A DNA stretch of 64,000 nt, taken from Venturia oleaginea (taxonomy: Eukaryota > Ascomycota > Dothideomycetes > Venturiales > Venturiaceae). Below are positions 45,132-55,639 of the stretch, piece after piece; the first letter of the stretch is position 1, and every line of letters begins with the position of its first letter. The translations under genes were made by a program, and so were the position numbers. The DNA is taken from contig JABMLP010000009.1 in the NCBI GenBank assembly GCA_013176395.1, positions 1,796,979 to 1,860,978 on the forward strand, read 5' to 3'. Below the pieces are notes generated by a model, which worked only from the letters and a program-made list of their open reading frames with translations, searched no databases and was not told the origin of the DNA.

Positions 45132-45758
45132 TCAACGGTATTCGTCGCCTCCATACGTACCGATCGGTTCCGCTTCAGTCCCTTGAAGAATTCTAATGGG
45201 GTTAGATGCTATGACGTGAAAATACTTTGAAGTATCTTCAAACTCGTCGACTCCGTACCCAAGACGCTTGGTGGTGCGTGAGTTGCGCAAGCCCACATCC
45301 TCTTTGCCATTCAAACGACCAATGGCATGAATGACAAACTGGATCCCTCGCAATTCGATGAGAATGTAGACGCAGCCGTTGATAATTGGCTTGTCATTAG
45401 CATCCACGCTCGAAACTCTAAAATTTCTAAGTGAGTTGTCACAGGGAAGAGGAATTCTGTGAGTCGGAAGTTCAGTCCAGCCGTCAGCGGTGACTTCTTT
45501 GTGATTGAGCCCCTTTGTAGGCTCTATGCCAGAAAGATCCTTGTCTGACTTCACAATCGTAAGGTCCATTTCCCATTTCCCGTCAGGTGGCTGAGGGATG
45601 TAGTACGGTATAGACGATATGACGTCTGGAACCCGCGTGCCTTTTTCCGCAATGACTAGCACATGTTGAGGTTTGTCTGTCTCACCTACGGCAACGTCAG
45701 GTAGGTCCTGAGGCAAGCCGTAATTGAATTGGAAATCGCGCAGTCGAGGCAGTCGCAA
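45132..45758 (-). CDS. Hypothetical protein, ~208 residues
   Basis: An open reverse frame with balanced composition and no low-complexity sequence. It contains segments such as KWEMDLTIVKSDKDLSGIEP and GCVYILIELRGIQFVIHAIG that look like a beta-rich soluble fold. There is no family that I recognise. The true start is uncertain: a CAG acceptor-like site sits just upstream (about 45780), and the frame stays open to it (KFDNDWTLRLPRLRDF), so an upstream exon may exist. It lies between the DUF1275 pseudogene and another hypothetical gene inside the span bounded by the two inverted element copies. Confidence 0.4.
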   Translation of the reverse strand: MRLPRLRDFQFNYGLPQDLPDVAVGETDKPQHVLVIAEKGTRVPDVISSIPYYIPQPPDGKWEMDLTIVKSDKDLSGIEPTKGLNHKEVTADGWTELPTHRIPLPCDNSLRNFRVSSVDANDKPIINGCVYILIELRGIQFVIHAIGRLNGKEDVGLRNSRTTKRLGYGVDEFEDTSKYFHVIASNPIRILQGTEAEPIGTYGGDEYR

Positions 45759-46177
45759 GGTCCAATCGTTATCGAATTTACTGATCAGCGGTTAAGGCAA
45801 AAAGAGGAAACGGAATGATAGCAACAGGAGCGAAGCCGAGAAAGATTTATTGAGGCTGGAACGAGGAGAGGTACATGTCGAGGGAGAATTCGCCAAACCA
45901 TACGAAAGGCATCCCTGATGCCGAGCGAGGATATCAATGATCTTGCGCTCGCTGAAATCAACATCTATATGGGGACACTACCCAGACTTGTCAGGGCATT
46001 TGTAGCGTTGCAAAACACGGAACAAATTGAGTTATCTGAATGCCTAGATGAACCATGACATACAATCGTTACCAAAATGCATTATTCTCCTTCAGCAAGC
46101 CTTTTCCTGGGCCTCTTCGACCCGCCTCGGCCGGTGAATGAGGTATTGGGGGTGGTGTCTCTTGCGTCGCCAGTACT
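45759..46177. other. Intergenic region
   Basis: No supported gene. Short reverse frames here (for example around 45830-45960) look coding-like in pieces but stop repeatedly. Confidence 0.35.
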
Positions 46178-46570
46178 TTACTGGCTGTACTCTTGTGATT
46201 GAGAATCGGGCTGGCTCGACCCTGAGAGATGGTGGCGCTCGAGGTCTTGTGAAAGCCCGAAACTCTGGGAAAGTTTTGGAACGCTGAAATCCAGGTCTGC
46301 CGGTATTTGGTCCACAGCTGAACATAGCAGTTTGAAGTGGCTCGGCATCCATACTTCGTAGACGTTCTTAGTGAACTTGTATGCCGTCCATTTCTCCCTT
46401 CCATCCAGCTCTGTGAAGTCGTAGGTGCGTATTGGATGCCGGTAATATTTGATATCCTTCCCATCAATGAATGGGTAGTGTCCACCAAGATGTATTTACA
46501 TACCTTTATCCCCTGACGATGGCATAGGCAGTCTTTGCTGGGCGGCTAGAGGCTTCGAACGGGCGGCCAT
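46178..46570 (-). CDS. Hypothetical protein, ~99 residues, two exons
   Basis: Exon 1 is 46570-46504 (starts MAARSKPLAAQQRLPMPSSG). A strong GTATGT donor follows, then an intron 46411-46503 with a TTCACAG acceptor and exon 2 46410-46178 (ELDGREKWTAYKFTKNVYEV, ending SQSQEYSQ). The join keeps frame. The intron also reads open in the exon 2 frame for about 25 codons, so the acceptor could lie elsewhere. No family recognised. The small size and position next to transposon sequence make this tentative. Confidence 0.35.
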
Positions 46571-46631
46571 ATTGAGTCGAGATATCGGTTGCTTATGTCT
46601 TGCCGCCGGGTTTCGTCGCGGAGTTATCCAG

Positions 46632-46645
46632 CGCAGAAGTGAGGA
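46632..46645 (+). repeat. Target-site duplication, left copy
   Basis: CGCAGAAGTGAGGA, identical to 48249-48262. Confidence 0.8.
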
Positions 46646-48248
46646 TTGATTGATTGATTGATTTTATCCTACTCGGTTGCAGCCGCTTAATCACGCAGCT
46701 ATGTCCGGTTAGGAGGACTTCATCAGACAGCCGACACGTGATAGATTATATAATCCACCGCGCCCCACTTCGCCCCGTTCACTGAAACAAGACCAGCTGT
46801 CCCCTTCGTCCTCCCTCTTTTCCCTTAACCAGTATCTCCAAATGCCCGCTGGCTCTTGTAGATACTGGTTATTCTGCTAGTATATCTGTGCTATGTAGAC
46901 TCAAGAGGCAATGCCTCGTGTTTCGCTATCCTTCTACCTACAGTCTCCCTCTAATGCTCAGCTTTGTCTATCTGTTTCGCCTTATCCCTCAAGGCCAATG
47001 GGTTCCCTAAGTATGTTTCTGCTTGTGAAAGTTGCCTTGCACCAGATTCCTATGCGGCGGTGTATTTGGTTGTGTGATGCTGGAGACAATAGTAACCATC
47101 GTAGTCGTGATTTCGCTGCTTGGGTGTGATACTCCGGGTATGCCCGTGGACGAGGCTGTCTGGTAGCTGCCGTATTGTATGGCGCCGATCGTGCTATAGA
47201 CCTGCCGTCTTATAGTCGGAGCCTACCTGCTGCTAGTCGCTCTCCCTACTTGCTATATCGCGCTCCTACTCTTGCCAATGCCATAACTGGGACGCAACAG
47301 TCTGGGGAGAGGCTCAAGGCTACGTCTGCTGGCTTGTAGGGAGGGGATTTGCCGCCAATAAGCTCCTTCTATACGTCCTTACTGCTTACTGTGTTGCGCA
47401 CCTACTCTTGCCAATGCCATAACTGGGACGCAACAGTTTGGGGAGAGGCTCAAGGCTCTGGACATCAGCTTGCAGCAGGACGGTTTGCGGAGACGATAGT
47501 AGATGAGGTTCTCTAGCAGCTGCCGTATCGTGTCGCACCAATTGTGTTGTAGACCTGTCGTCTTATAGTCGGAGCCTATCTGCTGCTAGTCGCTCTCCCT
47601 GCTTGCTATATCGCGCACCTACTCTTGTCACTGCCATAACTGGGACGCAACAGTCTGGGGAGAGGCTCAAGGCTACGTCTGCTAGCTTACAGGGAGGGGA
47701 TTTGCCGCCAATAGGCTCCTTCTATGCGTCCTTACTACTTACTGTGTCGCGCACCTACTCTTGCCAATGCCATAACTGGGAGGCAACAGTTTGGGGAGAG
47801 GCTCAAGGCTCTGGGCAACAGCTTGTAGCAGGACGGTTTGCCAAGACGTTGGGAGAGGTTGTCTAGTCGTTGCAGTGGTGTGTGGTGCCGATTGTTGCAC
47901 ACCGGGCGTCTGGTGTTTGAGTTGTGTTGAAGGTATTGCCGTTCTAGCGGTGACTCGTCGACTCGTAGCGTTGCAGTGTCATCTGGGGTGATGGACTAGC
48001 CAGGAGATAGTGACTAGATGGTTGCTGTTGTCTTTGGTGGACGCATCGTTCGTGTAGCTTGCTCATGTATTCGTGTGCTTGCTATGCCGTGGCCGCGACG
48101 GCGACTCTAGAGGTATCTCATCGACGCTGAGGGACGCGCGATGGCCTCTAGAGGCCGGAGCGGCCACTGGCAGAGGTGTTTTGATGATCTTTAGATGATA
48201 ATTCTGTAAATTCCAAAAATTGAGTTCTCGCTGTGTGTGGTGTTTTAT
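46646..48248 (-). mobile_element. Non-autonomous non-LTR-like retroelement, full copy with target-site duplication
   Basis: A 1603-base insertion flanked by an exact 14-base direct duplication, CGCAGAAGTGAGGA, at 46632-46645 and 48249-48262. On the reverse strand it runs from 48248 to a (TCAA)n tail at 46646. A long, unclean target duplication plus a simple-repeat tail is the pattern of target-primed (LINE/SINE-type) insertion. No reverse transcriptase or endonuclease frame is present. A reverse-strand frame at 48063-48248 (TPLPVAAPASRGHRASLSVD) may be the start of an ORF1-like protein. The 5' half is built of tandem repeats. The tail-proximal 550 bases are shared with 41341-41889 in inverted orientation. 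Confidence 0.75.
47166..47866. repeat. Tandem ~353-base units within the non-LTR-like element
   Basis: Two units starting at 47166 and 47519 (both open with GCTGCCGTAT and share GTCTTATAGTCGGAGCC). Each holds two sub-copies of a block containing CCATAACTGGGACGCAACAG, about 130 bases apart. Confidence 0.8.
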
Positions 48249-48262
48249 CGCAGAAGTGAGGA
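48249..48262 (+). repeat. Target-site duplication, right copy
   Basis: CGCAGAAGTGAGGA, identical to 46632-46645. Confidence 0.8.
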
Positions 48263-50399
48263 GTATGACAAAATCCAACGACAACGCCAAGCCACTTGGA
48301 TACCGCAACGCACGTGCCCTTATCCCTGCCACTTAGTCCCGCCAGCTATCACCACCATCTTTGCGCATATGCCGTCACTCCATAGCTAAGTGACAGCAAC
48401 ACGTTCGCTACGCATCATGGAGAATCGCTAAAGCACCATTTTTCAGATGTTAGTTGAGCTCACGCCATCTCGGCTCGACAGACTCCGTTTCTATGGTTCG
48501 ACATGCTTGGGGATCCCCACCATCATCTAAGTTATGCAGAAATGCGTGTGGGAATGGCCAGAGAAGAGCAAAGAGAGTGAAATAGGCTTCAAGAAAGCAC
48601 CAGTCCAGCTAGGCAGCTTAGGGCCATAGTTCAATCAACACTTCAGGCTGCCGTTTGCCATACATGCCTCTTCTTTGGAATATCACACGTACTTCGGAGG
48701 GAGAACCGGCTTTACTAGCGGGCAACTATACCTCCAGCAAAGCATGCTCGCATGAATGTACAGCTACCTAGCCATGGTCTCCATGCAGTAACTGTGCCAC
48801 GCGGATGCAGTCTTCAGTCTCACCGAGCGCCTGGACATGCTAGCACGGAAGAACAACCGATTATAGTGCCAAACGATGAGCCATCATCACAGGGGTAACA
48901 GGAGTCCTGTATCCATCAGCTTGCGCAGAAGACGCAGTTGTTCCACCATCAGATCATGCTCTGAAGGCCCGCTGGCGGTAGCTGTTTATACCATGCTCGT
49001 TGAGCATCATGCGTCCCTCACGTCGCAGTTCAGGCAGCAGAGAGGGTCTTGACGGAAGCATATCCAGACTTTTCTACTTCCGGTGAGCATGCTTTGACCC
49101 TGCACACAGTACGATGCGACCCGCTAGTAGCAATAGTTTCTCACACAGCTCCGCTCAACTATAGCCAATATGCCTCCCATGGAGGATTTATTCTCCAATC
49201 GGATATCTCCAGCTCGCCCCTGGGTGTCACCAAAAGCTTGTGACTTCTTGAGCGTAGCTTTGAAGACGACAGACGTCCTGCAATGTATGGCTCCAGCTCG
49301 TTTAGGAGGCGCCTCGTCAAACAACTCGTCAGTCTAAGAGACGCTTCCTGTTAGTAGCTTTGACGACGACAACCGTCCTGCAATATATTGTTCCGGCTCG
49401 CATGAGAGGTGCCTCGTCAAACAACTCGTCAGTCTGAGAGACGTTCCCTGTAAGTGGCTTTGACGAAGATAGACGTTCTGCAATGTATGGTTCCGGCTCG
49501 CCTAGGAGGCGCCTCGTCAAACAACTCGTCAGTAGATACTCCCTGATAGTGGCTTTGACGACGATAGATGTCCTGCAATGTATGGTTCCGACACACTTGG
49601 GGGTTGCATCGTCAAACAACTCGTCAGCCTAAGAGACGCTTTCTGGTAGTGGCGGCAGCGGGTCCTGTACTCCTTCATGGTGATGTTTTGTTTAATGTCA
49701 CCCCTCGCGGTCCTCGTCCAGTTATTGGTGACCCTGTCTTATCTGTCCGGTGGCAGCATTGCCTTTGATCAGAATAGAACAGACTAACCTTATACATTGT
49801 TTCCAACTATCATCTCTCCCTTCATTCCAAGCCCATATACGGTAGTGAGTGGCGTAGGTACATGTAGTCCATCTGCAGACAGGCAGCGCTAGCAGGGAGA
49901 GCGCCGACCCGCTTATACTCCACCCTTGTGACGGCTGTGTTCCGAGTCAAGAAAGAGTGAAATAGAGCATGTAGGCGATCGCTGTTGAAACTTAAGGCTA
50001 GGTATTTTAACCTAGCATTGTGGCGGGCAAGGAATGCCAAGAACGCGTGACACTTTTTCAACATCGCAAACGTGACCCTCGCTTGGCACAGCCATAGCAA
50101 CTGAGGCCGCCGAGGTCTTATCGCGTGCTCTGAGGGTTGAAAGTGATATTCACGATTTATCTGCTATTTATTTATGCTGAATCAAACTCCTATACTCATG
50201 GGCAGTTGGGAGTTGCCCACAAATAGTATTGTTTCAAGCGTTGTTGAAATTGGTGGGTCTTCGATGAATGGTTTATTCATTCTTCTTCCATGGTGTATTT
50301 AGGATTTGGTGATTAGCCTGAGTGCCTGAGGCCAAATAAGTCAAACGGACCTCGAGAAACATTCAAACAAGACGAGGTTAACTCATCCATATTTCATTT
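48263..50399. other. Gene-free region with a minisatellite
   Basis: No supported gene in about 2.1 kb. The only clear structure is the 100-base tandem repeat at 49255-49650. Confidence 0.5.
49255..49650 (+). repeat. Minisatellite, four ~100-base units
   Basis: Units begin at 49255, 49355, 49455 and 49550, each with a TGGCTTTGACGA-like start, GTCCTGCAATGTATGG, and CGTCAAACAACTCGTCAG near the end. The copies differ by substitutions and a 5-base gap. Confidence 0.85.
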
Positions 50400-51905
50400 A
50401 TGGCCCAAAGCTGCGCATTTCACCGCAAAAACTTGTCGCCAAACATCATTGAGGACTGGCTCGCCCAACTACCTTGTCAGTCCTGCGCTTCGTCGTTCAC
50501 GCCGCGAAGACGCTCGAGGCCTTGGTGTCAACGGACTTGCTTTGGTGCAAGCAAATCAGAGCCAACTCACAAGAGAAAAAGATCCATGGCATCATCACGA
50601 TCGCAAAGCCCCCGCAAGCGAAGCAGAGCTGAGGCTGGTGAGCTTACCCCGGAGCAGAGTGCTTCTGTAAGCTCAATTACTGAGCTCACCGCTTGGACAC
50701 GGCTCCCGCACAGCACACGCTCCAACTCATCTACATCGTCTCTTCTGACTAGTCCTGTGCGAGATATTTTCAATGAGCTTCGCATGTCTATTCCTCCTGT
50801 TCTATATGAACCCCCGGCGGTACACGAATGCCAGATGCCGCAGTAGCATTGCGCAAGAGTTTGACGGAAGGGTTCGGTGAGCGTGTCATTCCCATAGGTC
50901 TCAAGGTTCGGCATTCCTTTTTTACTGCATATTGAAGGCTACCAATCATGCTCTTGATTAGTCTTATCTCCAAGCGCTCTATCCTGAAATTATGGACGAT
51001 GTGCCGGATCGCGCATTTAATTTAACCGGTGAGAGGGATGAGAACGATCTCGGTGACATTTTGAAGAGCTTGGAAGCTATACTTAAGCGGGCAAGAGAGT
51101 GCGACATGTATGGACAAGACGAGAATGCGTGGTGCATGGAAGTGATCCAACCACTGATGTCTTGCGGTCTGGCGTTGTCTGAGACGAATATACTGCAGTT
51201 CAAAAGCGTGTAAGTTATTTCGTGTATACATACACTGCAACCAATTACTGTCTAACGCATCGAGGGATAGACAATCACAGGCTATCGAACCAGGTCTTCT
51301 TCCACAGATGCAAAACAGCACTCGTATTAACAAGAAGGCAGATTACGCGTTCTGCTTTGCCTGCGACAATGACAAGGTTCTTTCTTTGTACAACAAAGTT
51401 AGCATGGGCGGTGCAGGCTTTGCAATCAGCCAGACGTCCGACGCCTTTACAAAACGAATTGCTTTGTTCTCTGGAGTCGAAGTCAAACAAGATGACGGTG
51501 GGAAAAAGGAGGCTCTTGCACAACTCTGTATATGGCTTGCAGCTGGAATAAGCAAAGTGCAGAAGCTAGGTCAGTTAGGACATCAGGACCAATATTCGAG
51601 CGATAAAATTCTGCCAATGATCGGATTTACTATCGTTGGACACGAATGGTATACTTAATTGTCGTACAAACGCTCGAATGATGGACAGGATCCTATTGTA
51701 AGTTTGGTTTGCTGGAAGTCCCAGCCAATACTGACAACTTTTGAATCAGCACATAATCGGGCCGCTAAGGCCATTATCTGCTGATACTCGAGATATCTAC
51801 GGCCTCTTCAAGATTCTAGATCTTGTGAAGAGAATCGGGATCTATGCTGCAGAGACCTATTGGCCTTGGTTACGTGATGAAATATTGACACCGCTGGCGG
51901 AATGA
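50400..51905 (+). pseudogene. Fungal PD-(D/E)XK nuclease-like protein, frameshift and stop
   Basis: Member of the large fungal PD-(D/E)XK-like family of unknown role. The N-terminal part (IIEDWLAQLP, KRSRAEAGELTPEQSASVSS) precedes a conserved DAAVALRKSLTEGFGERVIP block that lies one base out of frame, with the break near 50827. Further exons are 50962-51209, 51271-51697 and 51750-51905, with introns of 56, 61 and 52 bases. The catalytic motif is visible as LFSGVEVKQ, followed by EALAQLCIWLAAG. After HEWYT there is a TAA (51656-51658), yet the frame continues LSYKRSNDGQDPI, then a clean intron, then GPLRPLSADTRDIYGLFKIL to a TGA at 51903. With two independent lesions I call it a pseudogene. 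An additional intron near 50475 (GTCAGT) is possible. Confidence 0.75.
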
Positions 51906-52200
51906 AGTACAGGATATCCATATGAGAATAGAAAGTGTAACATCAGATGTTGAAGATGCTTTCAAGCGACAGCAAGCTCTTCTGCACTCAACCGGCTGTA
52001 GACGAGTCTTATTTCACTTTACAACAGCCAGTCCCCTCTGACTCTATCGATGAGCCACAAGATTTCAGTACCAACAATCGAGAGGAAGTCTGCTCCTGCA
52101 ACGCAGTCTGAAAGCAGAGATCTGGATCACATGTAGTCTATGCACGTTTCTACTGATTCGCAAACAGATAACACCATAAGCAATTCTCGAAACTGCTATA

Positions 52201-53809
52201 ACGTATTCGATCACCCAACCCGTCAGATCACCCAAGCGGTCAAAATTTGCCAAGACCCCAACTACTCTTCTTATTCTACTATGTCTCAACAACGTAATGA
52301 GTTACTACTCCAACACGAAGGGAGAATTCAGCTTGCAATCCAAGCTTTGAATACCGGCCAACCACGAAGCCAACGGGCTGCTGCGAGCGCCTTCAACGTT
52401 AAACAACAAACCCTCTCCGATCGCGTCAGAGGAGTCCCATTTATCCTCGAAAGACCACCACACGGTCGGAAACTTACCCTTACCGAAGAGCAAACGCTTG
52501 TTCGATATATCCTCGACCTTGATTCGCGAGGATTTGCGCCCGGCTGTGTGAGGTAGCAGATATGGCGGATAAACTGTTGGGTATACGCGGTGGAGAGCCA
52601 GTAAGAAACAAGTGGGCTGAGAGGTTCGTAAAGCGCTCAGATGAGCTCAAGACAGCCTTCAATCGAGCCAAGGATAGGCAGAGGATACTACTGGAAGATC
52701 CAGAGATTATTGGCACGTGGTTCAAGCTCGTTGCAGACACCAAGGCAAAGTACGGCATCCACGACGAGGATACGCACAACTTTGACGAGATTGGCTACCA
52801 GATGGGTATTATTGGGTCAATGAAGGTCGTTACAGCCTCTGAGAGACGTACAAGGCCTGAAATCATTCAGTCGGGCGATCGCGAATGGGTTACGGTTATT
52901 CAGAGCATCTGCGCAGCTGGGTATGCGACCCCGCCATTCATTATCTACAAAGGACGAGTTCACATCTCTACGTGGTATAAGGAGGCAAACATACCGCGCA
53001 ATTGGAAGCTTTCAGTCTCTGAGAACGGCTGGACAAACAAAGCGCTGGGTCTTGAGTGGTTAAAGCACTTTGACTCGCATACAAAAGCGCGGCAGGTGGG
53101 GGTGTATAGGCTGCTTATATTGGACGGCCATGAGAGCCATCTCAGCCAGGATTTCAAGGACTACTGCCTCGAAAATAAGATCCTAACCCTCTGCATGCCA
53201 TCGCATTCGTCGCATATACTCCAGCCCCTTGATGTGGTCTGCTTCTCGCCGTTGAAGCGCAAGTACTCCCAACGCGTCTACCATATCAACAAGGAAGGCT
53301 TTCTCCCTGCCTTCAAAGACGCGTTTTTCGACGTATTTACTAAAGAGAACTGTCAAAAGGCCTTTGAGGCAGTAGGGATGGTCCCTATCGACGCGCAGGT
53401 GGTGTTGGATCGCCTTGAAGTACGGCTACGTACCCCGCCAGAACCCCGTCTCCCAGAAACGCCGTGGCAGTCAAAGACTCCAAGCAATACTCATGAATTT
53501 GGATCCCAATCCAAGCGTCTGTAGCGCCTCAGGGATCGAGGAAGGCTCGTGGTAGTGGTGATCAAGAAACAGCCCGACCAACTCAACGGCGCTGTGGGAA
53601 CTGCGGCGCAACTGGGCATAATGCGCGAACTTGTAAAAAAGTTATCGAGATATCTTCTGAATCAGATAGCAGCACGATGGACTTAGAATCTATTGTTAAT
53701 AGCGATGAAATTGAAGAGTCGTAATATAAGATGGTCGTGCCAAGAAATTATGACCGGTTGGGTGATCTGACGGGTTGGGTGATCTGACGGGTTGGGTGAT
53801 CGAATACGT
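52201..53809 (+). mobile_element. Fot1/pogo-like transposon, copy 2 (both ends present)
   Basis: A 1609-base element with terminal inverted repeats starting ACGTATTCGATCACCCAA and a TA duplication on each side (52199-52200 and 53810-53811), as expected for the Tc1/mariner/pogo superfamily. Just inside the ends are tandem 17-base repeats (GATCACCCAACCCGTCA), two on the left and three on the right. The right end lies about a dozen bases downstream of the stop codon of the BTB gene. The element carries one transposase gene, described separately. Copy 1 at 10973 is a deletion derivative that is nearly identical where they overlap. Confidence 0.9.
52281..53524 (+). pseudogene. Fot1-like DDE transposase with one frameshift
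   Basis: It starts at the ATG at 52281 (MSQQRNELLLQHEGRIQL), with an HTH/CENP-B-like region. The frame is lost at about 52541-52545 (reads FAPGCVR then TAG). The next frame resumes in phase with the family as CEVADMADKLLGIRGGEP and continues through THNFDEIGYQMG, LLILDGHESHLSQDF and HSSHILQPLDVVCF to a stop at 53524. One lost C explains the break. Downstream of the stop, in a third frame, is a CCHC zinc knuckle (CGNCGATGHNARTC) and a short acidic tail. The ancestral protein probably extended there, and a deletion near SQSK has cut it off. Copy 1 shares this same 3' scar. Confidence 0.85.
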
Positions 53810-53821
53810 TATCTTATGTTC

Positions 53822-54714
53822 TCACAACTTTTCATTCCATCTTTCCTCTCTCACACATTGCAAATAAAGCCCATGCACCTTTCCTTCGATGCGATGCACT
53901 GCATTGTTCAAATCGTCCACCGCCAGTCGCAACGGGCATTGTGATGCCATTGCACAGTCATGCTTGAGGTCTCTTTTTGCACATTCAAACCGAAATGCAA
54001 TGTCTGATACAGAGCAGCATTGAAAAGGCCCTATCGACGGCCACAGTTCGCATTTCCTCAAGATGTCAAAATATTCTGCGATTCTGGTTTCCATCGTACA
54101 GTACTTCTTGCTCCAAAGTGTCGTTGTGCGAATTCCCTTTTGGCATGAAACATGTAGGCTGCTAAGACTGACAATCCGAGCTCCTTAGACGTGTCTGTTC
54201 CGTACTGGACGTTTTGAAACCAATGCGGTATCCACGGACCGAGCGCCGCCACGCAATCGTACTTGTCTGCGTGTTTTGCCAGAGTAGCCAATTCTTCTGT
54301 GGCCAATATCCTGGCCATGTCGCCTCGGTAGTGAAGAATCTTCAAGATGGTCTCCATTGGGGGAAACTCGTCTCCACGGACCTCGATGGTTGGCCGATCA
54401 CTAGCGAGCACCTCCTCACCTTCTGAGAAGCCTGGTCGAATCATCCTTGCAAATACTGGAGATATGAGGCTGAGTATTCTAGTTGACACAAGACAGGTCC
54501 CTCGTTCAACCTCGTTTGAGTCGTAGAAATCTAGGACAATATCACCGCTTGGATCAATCATTGTTAGAGCGACTTCCTCGTGTAACTCTTGGATAGGGGA
54601 CTGCGACCTGCAACCCTTCGCACAAAGGTCAGTCTTCATCATAACCTCTGGATAGTCTATCTCGATGATTACCTGAGGAGCCAACTCTTCACCGAAGTCG
54701 TCCATGTCGACCAA
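53822..54714 (-). pseudogene. BTB/POZ-domain protein, frameshifted
   Basis: The frame from 54714 encodes a fungal BTB protein. An acidic N-terminus is followed by DIVLDFYDSNEVERGTCLVS, SPVFARMIRPGFSEGEE, and the helical part FPPMETILKILHYRGDMARI, then LATLAKHADKYDCVAALGPW. It ends prematurely at 54058. A second frame, two bases out of register, continues from about 54110 to 53822 (YFDILRKCELWPSIG, CSVSDIAFRFECAKRD), as expected for the C-terminal half of this family. The shift falls near AQRHFG, about 54120. An undetected intron is possible but I see no good donor and acceptor pair. The family is common in plant-associated ascomycetes; partners are unknown. Confidence 0.6.
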
Positions 54715-55639
54715 AGTAACATGCGCAGCTCACTTCGTTCGCGTGAGGTTCGGAACACAACGAGGAGCGATATTTGAGATTCGAATCCAACATTCTTGGA
54801 GGATTTTTGATTAGGTATCACTACAGATCCAGTGCGGGGTAAGTGAACGACGCCATAACAATTGGTCTTGATCGAAGTTTGGGTCCTTAGCTGATCTTTC
54901 TCTTTTTGTCTATCAGTACCATGGTATGATGAAAAGCTAATTACAAATTTGATTGGCAAAGAACGGAAATACGATTCTGACAATGAAACTGTGTAGTGCT
55001 ACTTGTGTATCAGCTAATGTGTCGAAGCATAAGAAGGTAATTGAGTCTGGTTGTTATTCAAGACAATGAATGTACTAATCATTAGGTACGCAATGGCTAG
55101 TCAGTGAGAGATGATATCTTTTGTTCTCGATCTCAACTCAACTGCGGTGACTTGACCTAGTTAATCTATTTCATTCTATTTCTGACTTGAAATATCATAA
55201 AAATTTACATTAAAAGAAATCCTCACTTGCTGGATTTGCTGTAGTTGTGCAGGAGATAATGGCTTTGATATTCGTAGTGCACGTGATATGGCGTGTTGGC
55301 GACTTATTGAGACTCGACGTGGCAGATTCCAACTCCTGCTGTGCCGGAATACCCAGCAACACTTCTACCAATATCTCCACCAGCCACCATCCTCACCAAT
55401 CCTTCTCCACGACCTCTGTCGCGCCGCGTCTGCTGCGCTCTCAACCTCATACGTCTACAACCTCAAGGCCAATCGGTTGACAGTGCCTGGAACCGCGTCT
55501 ATTTCTCGCGCGACGAATTCACACCATTTTACCATAACGATCACTCCAACAGGAAGAGCCGCAATCAGGTATACTATAACTCGTCTCTGTTTGCTAAACT
55601 CAAGGTTTGTGCCATCCCAAAACATATACTGTCCACCCT
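54715..55639. other. Intergenic region
   Basis: AT-rich near 54900-55240. Forward frames at 55288-55716 are antisense to or beside the HET-like gene and are not supported. Confidence 0.4.

Noticed and set aside
45830..45960. Reverse-strand peptide MPFVWFGEFSLDMYLSSF resembling the end of a membrane acyltransferase
   Set aside because: Only about 20 residues before a stop, with no supporting exons on either side.
46069..46488. 139-codon reverse frame as a gene
   Set aside because: Another frame over the same bases, joined by a strong GTATGT donor, gives a more protein-like product; this one looks like its shadow.
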